Assembly: GCA_910587515.1 (NCBI GenBank)
Contig: CAJULW010000018.1
Location: 1 to 38,495, forward strand
Length of the DNA stretch: 38,495 nucleotides
DNA from: an uncultured Duncaniella sp.
GTDB taxonomy: Bacteria; Bacteroidota; Bacteroidia; Bacteroidales; Muribaculaceae
Reading direction: 5' to 3'
A program made the position numbers and the translations under genes. The notes beneath the pieces are model-generated. The model searched no databases. It was not told where the DNA came from and was given only the letters and a program-made list of their open reading frames with translations. The first letter of the stretch is position 1; each line of letters begins with the position of its first letter. Shown here piece after piece: positions 33,836 to 38,495 of the stretch.

Positions 33836-34420
33836 TTAATTGTTTGTATTATAGAGGTCTACCGCGTAATCAAACGGAGACTCGAAGTCTGTCATAGGTT
33901 TATGTTCTATGTCCTTGTTCGAAAGAATGGCCTTGGATGTGTCGATTAGCCAGTCTATTCCGAGTGATTTATCCAGGATTGAAATACCGCCTTCAGCGTT
34001 TGGAGCATAATAATTGTCGCATTTATATTGAAACACCGCGATATCTGAAAGCACAGCGAATCCATGTGCGAATCCTCTTGGAACAAAGAATTGCAGGTGG
34101 TTTTCTTCTGTAAGTTCCACGGCAACATGCTTTCCGAATGTCGGAGAGCCTTTGCGTATGTCTACCGCGACATCAAGAACTGAGCCTTTAACGCAACGAA
34201 CAAGTTTTGATTGTGCGAATGGAGGGCATTGAAAGTGGAGTCCACGTATAACTCCGAAAGAGGATCGGCTTTCGTTGTCTTGGACAAATTTTGTCGGACG
34301 TACTTTTTCATCAAACTCCCGTTGGGAGAAACTTTCAAAAAAATATCCTCTTGCGTCTTCAAAAACCCTCGGTTTAATAATTACAACTCCGTCGATATCT
34401 GTTTTTATTACTTCCATCAA
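33836..34420 (-). CDS. rfbC: dTDP-4-dehydrorhamnose 3,5-epimerase
   Basis: 194 residues, usual for RmlC. It epimerises C3 and C5 of dTDP-4-keto-6-deoxyglucose. The cupin-fold active site shows GVIRGLHFQCPPFAQSKLVRCVKGSVLDVAVDIRKGSPTFG near residues 57-95, with catalytic His in RGLHFQ and the paired Asp in VAVDIR, followed by FFVPRGFAHGFAVLS near 110-125 with the conserved Arg-Gly-Phe-Ala-His. The start lies 11 bases after rfbA, and GC/codon use matches its neighbours. Confidence 0.97.
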   Translation of the reverse strand: MMEVIKTDIDGVVIIKPRVFEDARGYFFESFSQREFDEKVRPTKFVQDNESRSSFGVIRGLHFQCPPFAQSKLVRCVKGSVLDVAVDIRKGSPTFGKHVAVELTEENHLQFFVPRGFAHGFAVLSDIAVFQYKCDNYYAPNAEGGISILDKSLGIDWLIDTSKAILSNKDIEHKPMTDFESPFDYAVDLYNTNN

Positions 34421-34431
34421 AATCTTTGTTT

Positions 34432-35337
34432 TTAATAAAGGTTAGGGCTTTCTGTCCGGTCAAGCTCATCGATCACTTTTAGGAGGTATTGTCCGTATGC
34501 GTTTTTGATCATCGGTTCAGCGAGCGTTCTCATTTTTTCAGCGGAAATCCAACCTTGACGATAGGCTATGCCTTCAAGGCAGCCTATTTTCAGGCCTTGA
34601 CGCTTTTCAAGCACTTCAACATATATTGATGCTTCGGCAAGTGAGTCGTGTGTCCCGGTGTCGAGCCAGGCAAATCCACGTGGCAGGGTTTTTACTTTAA
34701 GTTCACCGTCGGATAGAAATTGTTGGTTTACAGTTGTGATTTCTAATTCTCCACGTGAGGATGGTTTGATTGATTCTGCGACACGGACAACTTTGTTTGG
34801 ATAGAAATAGAGTCCGACAACGGCATAGTTTGATTTTGGATTGAGTGGTTTTTCTTCGATTGAAAGGCAATTGCCGTCTTTATCAAATTCTGCGACTCCA
34901 TAACGTTGCGGGTCGTTTACCCAATAGCCAAATACTGTTGCGTTGTTGTCGTGTTCTGCATTATGGACGGCTTCTTTCAGTATGCCTGAAAAACCGGCGC
35001 CATGAAATATATTGTCACCAAGTACCAGGCAGACCGAGTCGTCGCCTATGAAATCTTTACCTATAATAAAAGCTTGAGCAAGTCCGTCAGGAGATGGCTG
35101 TTCGGCATACTCCAATTTAATCCCGAAATCATTGCCGTCACCGAGCAAACGTCTGAATCCAGGGAGATCGTGTGGCGTTGAAATGATCAGTATCTCCTTT
35201 ATTCCGGCTAACATTAAAACTGAAATTGGATAGTAGACCATCGGCTTGTCGTAGATGGGTAGCAGTTGTTTGCTGATGCCTTTTGTTATCGGATATAAAC
35301 GAGTGCCGGAGCCGCCAGCCAATACAATTCCTTTCAT
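34432..35337 (-). CDS. rfbA: Glucose-1-phosphate thymidylyltransferase
   Basis: 301 residues, typical. It joins dTTP and glucose-1-phosphate to dTDP-glucose, the first step of the pathway. The nucleotidyltransferase signature is GIVLAGGSGTRLYPITKGISKQLLPIYDKPMVYYP at residues 3-37, with the family's KQLLPIYDKP; GDNIFHGAGFSGIL near 110-123 holds the metal-binding Asp, and PKSNYAVVGLYFYPN and RGFAWLDTGTHDSL follow. First gene of the operon; expression would be controlled from the promoter at 35388-35419, with feedback by dTDP-rhamnose known for the family. Confidence 0.97.
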   Translation of the reverse strand: MKGIVLAGGSGTRLYPITKGISKQLLPIYDKPMVYYPISVLMLAGIKEILIISTPHDLPGFRRLLGDGNDFGIKLEYAEQPSPDGLAQAFIIGKDFIGDDSVCLVLGDNIFHGAGFSGILKEAVHNAEHDNNATVFGYWVNDPQRYGVAEFDKDGNCLSIEEKPLNPKSNYAVVGLYFYPNKVVRVAESIKPSSRGELEITTVNQQFLSDGELKVKTLPRGFAWLDTGTHDSLAEASIYVEVLEKRQGLKIGCLEGIAYRQGWISAEKMRTLAEPMIKNAYGQYLLKVIDELDRTESPNLY

Positions 35338-35387
35338 CGGTCTTTTTATTATTTTGACAAAGAGTGCGGATTACATATTTAATTTTA

Positions 35388-35419
35388 CAAATTTAGATAT
35401 TATTTTGTGTAAATACAAT
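35388..35419 (-). promoter_or_regulatory. Promoter of the rfbACDB operon
   Basis: Minus-strand ATTG (35419-35416), 20-base spacer, TAAATTTG (35395-35388), about 50 bases before the rfbA start. Same box arrangement as for der. Confidence 0.7.
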
Positions 35420-35435
35420 TCTTAATACTGTTAAG

Positions 35436-35463
35436 TCGGATCTTCTTTCTCGGATCTTCTTTC
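35436..35463. repeat. 14-bp perfect tandem duplication
   Basis: TCGGATCTTCTTTC occurs twice without a gap at 35436-35449 and 35450-35463, between the rfbA promoter and the ogt terminator. No known binding site recognised. Confidence 0.9.
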
Positions 35464-35475
35464 ATGGAATAGAAA

Positions 35476-35497
35476 AAAACAGATCGCTGTCTGTTTT
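35476..35497 (-). terminator. Probable terminator of ogt
   Basis: AAAACAGA (35476-35483) pairs with TCTGTTTT (35490-35497) with a 6-base loop; the minus strand continues with TTTCTATT. It lies 63 bases after the ogt stop. Confidence 0.65.
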
Positions 35498-35559
35498 CAG
35501 GGTGTAGGTGTTTTTAGATGTTGCGGATAGACGCAGTCGGCTTTAAAGGCGTGATGGCT

Positions 35560-36093
35560 CTATTCTTTAAAAAAAGATAGCGGTGCTTCTCGCTCAAGCA
35601 GGAATTTTTTTAAGTCAAGACCTCCACCATAGCCGGTCAAAGAGCCGTCAGACCCTATTACGCGATGGCATGGTATGAATATGGAGATCGGATTTGCCCC
35701 ACATGCATTGGCTACTGCTCTAACCGCTTTGGGCAATCCTATTTTAGACGCAAGTTTGCCGTATGATATTGTCTGCCCGTAAGGGATATTTGTTAATTCA
35801 TTCCATACAGCTTTTTGAAAATTTGTGCCTATTGGGTTGCATGGAATATCGAATGTTTTTCTTGTGCCGTTGAAATATTCATCAAGTTCTACAGACGCTT
35901 TTTTCAATAACGGGGAGTCGGTATAGGTGAATCCAGCTTTTTGGCGAGTTATTAGATTTGATAAAGACCGTGATTGAAGATCGTTTTCCATAGCCCAATC
36001 ACAGAGACAAAGTTCATTTTCAATGGAACCGAGGATGAGTTTGAAATCGGATGTTTCATATATATTTAGTGAAACAAGGGGTGCTGATTTCAT
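35560..36093 (-). CDS. ogt: Methylated-DNA-[protein]-cysteine S-methyltransferase
   Basis: The ATG at 36093 gives 177 residues, close to E. coli Ogt (171); a TTG 23 codons upstream lies inside a hairpin and is rejected. The protein repairs O6-methylguanine by moving the methyl group irreversibly to its own Cys142 in IPCHRVIG. Other conserved elements are NFQKAVWNELTNIPYGQTISYGKLA near residues 91-115 (DNA-binding helices) and RAVANACGANPI near 125-136 with the Arg finger; an N-terminal domain follows the usual pattern. It may be controlled by the terminator-like structure immediately upstream. Neighbour is an integrase-bearing segment. Confidence 0.94.
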   Translation of the reverse strand: MKSAPLVSLNIYETSDFKLILGSIENELCLCDWAMENDLQSRSLSNLITRQKAGFTYTDSPLLKKASVELDEYFNGTRKTFDIPCNPIGTNFQKAVWNELTNIPYGQTISYGKLASKIGLPKAVRAVANACGANPISIFIPCHRVIGSDGSLTGYGGGLDLKKFLLEREAPLSFFKE

Positions 36094-36133
36094 TGTTGTT
36101 TTGATTGTAAAAGTTTTTGGCTGTGGGATAAAC

Positions 36134-36175
36134 GAAAAAAATCCGCAAGAATTGAAAATCAATAACTTGCGGATT
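36134..36175 (-). terminator. Leftward intrinsic terminator or attenuator upstream of ogt
   Basis: On the minus strand, a 10-bp stem (36175-36166 with 36149-36140), extended by partial pairing towards the loop, is followed by seven Ts (36140-36134). No complete gene to its right runs leftwards. It lies 40 bases before the ogt start, so it may be an ogt attenuator, a small-RNA terminator, or a leftover of a displaced gene. Confidence 0.75.
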
Positions 36176-36179
36176 CTAT

Positions 36180-36200
36180 AGTGTCCGAAATGAGGACACT
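36180..36200. other. Small hairpin
   Basis: AGTGTCC (36180-36186) pairs perfectly with GGACACT (36194-36200) around a 7-base loop. It sits right beside the terminator stem and would form in the same leftward transcript. Confidence 0.65.
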
Positions 36201-36237
36201 ATTCTTGAATTAATTTTTTCGTCATTAAATAATCCAA

Positions 36238-36245
36238 CAAAATTA
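36238..36245 (-). promoter_or_regulatory. Possible leftward -7 box (TAATTTTG)
   Basis: Matches TAnnTTTG on the minus strand; the -33 position lacks TTTG. A transcript from here would run about 100 bases through both hairpins to the T-tract at 36134, or on into ogt. Confidence 0.35.
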
Positions 36246-36283
36246 AATCTTGTATAAATCGGTAATAACCAGAAATTTATGCG

Positions 36284-36383
36284 TTGATTGACATTTGAGA
36301 GATATTGAACAATATTGAGCATAATTTCGTTAGATTGACAATTGGTTGACATACGGTTGACAGAAATCTATTGTCTATGTCAA
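36284..36383. repeat. Helically phased TTGA motif array upstream of the integrase
   Basis: TTGA occurs at 36284, 36295, 36305, 36315, 36335, 36346 and 36357, spaced 11, 10, 10, 20, 11 and 11 bases, plus one off-phase copy at 36288. The last three read TTGACA. GGTTGACATA at 36344-36353 is answered by an inverted TATGTCAACC at 36376-36385, inside the integrase promoter spacer. Could be arm-type integrase or excisionase sites, or a repressor operator; family precedent only, not proven. Confidence 0.7.
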
Positions 36384-36401
36384 CCAAAAATGCTATCTTT
36401 G
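36370..36401 (+). promoter_or_regulatory. Promoter of the integrase gene
   Basis: ATTG (36370-36373), 20-base spacer, TATCTTTG (36394-36401). An inverted repeat arm (36376-36385) lies in the spacer, so binding there would block polymerase. Confidence 0.65.
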
Positions 36402-36459
36402 ATTAAGCAAAGGTACAACAAAGTCACCAATTTAACAATCACTCATTCAACTCTCCAAT

Positions 36460-37812
36460 ATGGCAACAATCAAAAGATCAATAACGGCAAAGTTAGATGG
36501 CTGCGGAAATGCAGAAATCCTACTTCGCTTATCCGTTTCAAGACAATTAATCCTTCGTTTGAGAAGTGGCGTATTTGTAAATCCGAAACGATTTAAGGAT
36601 GGAAATTTCATAATACCGCGAGCAAATCAGATAGAGGCAAACGAAATTCGTGAAGCAGAGAATACTGTTATCAACATAGAGCGGTTTTTAATCAATCTTT
36701 GCGAAACAACAAGTCCAGCAATTCTGAATAAAACATATATAGATACCCAGCTTGAATTATTCAAGCACCCTCCGGTAGTAGAAGAACCAAAAGAGAAAGA
36801 GATTGTATTCTTTGATGTGTTCGACACATTCACAGAAAGCCGCAATCTTTCAGAGTGGCGTATCAAGCACTACCGAGTATTGAAACGTGCGCTTATGCGC
36901 TATGAACTTTATAAACGCGCAACTGGGCAAAAACGCTATAAAATCAGACTGGACGCTTTTTCACTGCAAGATGTGAACGAGTTTGAGAAATTCTTACGTT
37001 CTGAACACATATTCTACAAGGAATACCCAGAAATATATGACGCCGTACCAGCCGATACCAGAAGCGTGAGGAAGAAACCTAAACCGTTGCCAAAAGGTGA
37101 TAACACAATTGTCTGTATGTTCAGCAGACTAAGGGCCTTTTTCAATTGGTGTAACGAACAGAAAATATCTGACAATAAACCTTTTCAGAATTATTGCGGA
37201 AACTCTGTCGAAAGATACGGAACACCCTATTATCTGACAATAGCAGAACGAGATCAGATTGCAGATTTTGATTTGTCGTCAAATCCGGGCCTTGAAGCGC
37301 AAAGAGATATATTTATATTTCAATGCCTTATCGGTTGTCGTGTATCTGATTTACTTGCAATGACACCAAATAACATTATCAATGGGGCTATTGAATATAT
37401 GCCTCAAAAAACAAAAGGAGAAAGACCGCAAGTAGTGAGAGTGCCGTTGAATAATCGAGCTTTAACTCTCATAGAGAAATACAAGCATCAAGAATGTGAA
37501 GGTAAGCTATTCCCGTTTATAAGCTCACAGAAATATAATGTTGCCATTAAAAAAGTATTCACTCTTTGTGATGTTAAACGAATGGTAACAGTGCTTAATC
37601 CATCAACCGGATGTGAGGAGAAACGACCATTAAATGAAATCGCAAGTAGCCATCTTGCACGACGAACATTTGTCGGAAACTTATACAAGAAAGTAAAAGA
37701 TCCTAATCTTGTAGGAGCGTTATCAGGCCATGCTGAGGGGAGCAAAGCATTTGCCAGATATAGAGAAATTGATGAGGATATGAAGAGAGAGCTTGTCGAT
37801 ATGCTTGAATAA
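36460..37812 (+). CDS. Site-specific tyrosine recombinase (integrase)
   Basis: 450 residues with the Bacteroidales element-integrase layout: an arm-binding beta domain at the N-terminus (about 1-90), a SAM-like core-binding domain (about 115-245), and a catalytic domain. The catalytic set is complete: Arg294 (IGCRVSDL), Lys319 (QKTKGERP), His398 and Arg401 (SSHLARRTF), His424 (LSGHAEG) and the nucleophile Tyr434 (FARYREID). It should cut and join DNA at an attachment site. AT-rich codons contrast with the GC-rich block downstream. It is a single gene with its own promoter and terminator, so the rest of the element probably lies to the right. Confidence 0.95.
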   Translation: MATIKRSITAKLDGCGNAEILLRLSVSRQLILRLRSGVFVNPKRFKDGNFIIPRANQIEANEIREAENTVINIERFLINLCETTSPAILNKTYIDTQLELFKHPPVVEEPKEKEIVFFDVFDTFTESRNLSEWRIKHYRVLKRALMRYELYKRATGQKRYKIRLDAFSLQDVNEFEKFLRSEHIFYKEYPEIYDAVPADTRSVRKKPKPLPKGDNTIVCMFSRLRAFFNWCNEQKISDNKPFQNYCGNSVERYGTPYYLTIAERDQIADFDLSSNPGLEAQRDIFIFQCLIGCRVSDLLAMTPNNIINGAIEYMPQKTKGERPQVVRVPLNNRALTLIEKYKHQECEGKLFPFISSQKYNVAIKKVFTLCDVKRMVTVLNPSTGCEEKRPLNEIASSHLARRTFVGNLYKKVKDPNLVGALSGHAEGSKAFARYREIDEDMKRELVDMLE

Positions 37813-37838
37813 CCTACACATTATTGTATTATAAACGT

Positions 37839-37875
37839 AAGTGCGTATTTGGATTTAATGTCTGAATACGCACTT
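37839..37875 (+). terminator. Terminator of the integrase gene
   Basis: An 11-bp perfect stem (37839-37849 with 37865-37875) with a 15-base loop is followed by GTTTT, 27 bases after the stop. Confidence 0.85.
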
Positions 37876-37911
37876 GTTTTATAAAAGATTATATAATTAA
37901 TTTCACTGCGG

Positions 37912-38157
37912 AAACGGAGAGAGGCATGGCGGCTCACAGTGCTGTCGTCGGCTTTGCCGTCAGATGTTGACGGTGAAGCAGGCTTCACTGACACCATCCG
38001 ACCGCACGCCGACTATGGGAGCAGGCTAAACCCCGACTGCCTCCAACGCCTTGTGCCGATGCTACTGCGTAGCAGGCACAAGACTCAATATCGGCAGCCC
38101 GGCTTCTTAACGCCAGCTCCTTGTATGGAATTTGAGCCGCCGCGCCACTCTCCGTTT
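37912..38157. repeat. GC-rich structured block bounded by a 25-bp imperfect inverted repeat
   Basis: Bases 37912-37936 can pair register-for-register with 38133-38157: 22 Watson-Crick pairs, one G.T wobble and two mismatches. Within the 196-base interior are a 12-bp hairpin (37951-37962 with 37968-37979, including two G.T pairs) and the 38050-38082 hairpin. GC is about 60% (37921-37980) against about 40% in the integrase. No coding pattern is convincing in either strand; the 82-residue open frame at 37939-38187 crosses all stems. It could be a structured RNA, a transfer origin, or the conserved end of a mobile element. Confidence 0.7.
38050..38082. other. Strong internal hairpin of the GC-rich block
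   Basis: CTTGTGCC and TGCTAC (38050-38065) pair with GTAGCA and GGCACAAG (38069-38082). All 14 pairs are perfect apart from a 2-base GA bulge, with a 3-base loop. Confidence 0.8.
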
Positions 38158-38495
38158 TTCATCGGCCCCCGTCGGCAGAGTATGTGACGGCATCGATCCC
38201 TGCGGGCGCGCTGCTGTCGCATACACTGCCTTTTCCGGGGGAGGCATTTCAGTTCATCACAGAATTGATAAAACAGACTTCTTCAGGATTATTTCTTGAA
38301 GCGGAGTGTCATGCACTGTCGGATTGCTCCACTCTATTGTCACTATTCCAATTTCCGTATGTCTGTCGTTCTGTGACACCCTGCGGGGCGTTGCCAGCTC
38401 TATGTTTTCATGCTGAGTATAATTCGGAGTTCAAAGTTTATTCGCTCGGAGTTGATGAACACGCAGGGACGGGGTATTCTTTCGCATTTGTCGGA
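38158..38495. other. Right-edge stretch, no gene assigned
   Basis: No gene is assigned, but two frames are unusually open. On the + strand one frame has no stop from 38136 to the window end, with a GTG at 38184. On the - strand a 57-codon frame (38430-38257) reads like a real protein (HTEIGIVTIEWSNPTVHDTP) but has no start codon; a second minus frame from the edge stops at 38400. Either a gene fragment or a frameshifted remnant is possible. Confidence 0.4.

Noticed and set aside
36094..36162. N-terminal extension of Ogt starting at a TTG
   Set aside because: It would start in the loop of the terminator hairpin; the ATG at 36093 gives the normal length.
37912..38157. IscB omega-RNA (HEARO) identity for the GC-rich block
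   Set aside because: The size fits loosely, but no iscB gene is seen within the window and I cannot match the RNA's conserved core; kept only as an idea to test.
37939..38187. 82-residue open frame (GTG start) in the GC-rich block
   Set aside because: It crosses every stem of the inverted-repeat block, has no ribosome site and an unusual Pro/Arg-rich composition; the lack of stops follows from high GC.
1..38495. CRISPR arrays, insertion sequences, rRNA genes
   Set aside because: No regular direct repeats with spacers, no transposase and no rRNA sequence were found.

Overview
The window looks like a chromosomal segment of a Bacteroidales bacterium, possibly near Muribaculaceae (the family-level guess is weak). 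Supporting signs are a 286-residue primary sigma factor of the short Bacteroidetes type, repeated promoters of the form TTTG-N19/20-TAnnTTTG, a DUF4270 lipoprotein beside a one-domain glycogen-synthase homologue, and a Bacteroidales-type tyrosine recombinase. All identifications come from reading the sequence and translations; no database search was run.

Left third (1-12745, + strand): a polysaccharide biosynthesis operon of 13 tightly packed genes, cut at the left edge. It encodes two pairs of an F420-hydrogenase-beta-like iron-sulfur protein with a polysaccharide pyruvyl transferase family protein, five recognisable glycosyltransferases plus one unassigned one, a hexapeptide acyltransferase, an EpsG/Wzy-like polymerase and an alpha-1,2-fucosyltransferase-like GT11 protein. 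No flippase, initiating transferase or chain-length protein is present, so these probably lie to the left. A perfect 19-bp hairpin closes the operon.

Middle (12915-31790): housekeeping and sugar metabolism. In order: an exported DUF4861 protein and the primary sigma factor rpoD (- strand); the glycogen-synthase-like gene and DUF4270 lipoprotein (+); tRNA-Thr(CGU) (+); fabI (-) divergent from a SpoU-family RNA methyltransferase (+); the L-rhamnose catabolic operon rhaB-rhaA-rhaT-rhaD (-) directly behind der (-); malate dehydrogenase (-); then an MFS transporter, a MATE transporter and an FAD-dependent dehydrogenase (+).

Right third (31803-38495): the complete dTDP-L-rhamnose operon rfbA-rfbC-rfbD-rfbB (-), which could feed the polysaccharide locus; an Ogt DNA-repair methyltransferase (-); and then what looks like the edge of a mobile element. 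That edge has a leftward terminator or attenuator, an array of TTGA motifs phased at one helical turn, a tyrosine recombinase gene (+), and a GC-rich block enclosed by a 25-bp imperfect inverted repeat with strong internal hairpins and no convincing gene. The last block, together with the TTGA array, is the most novel part of the window.
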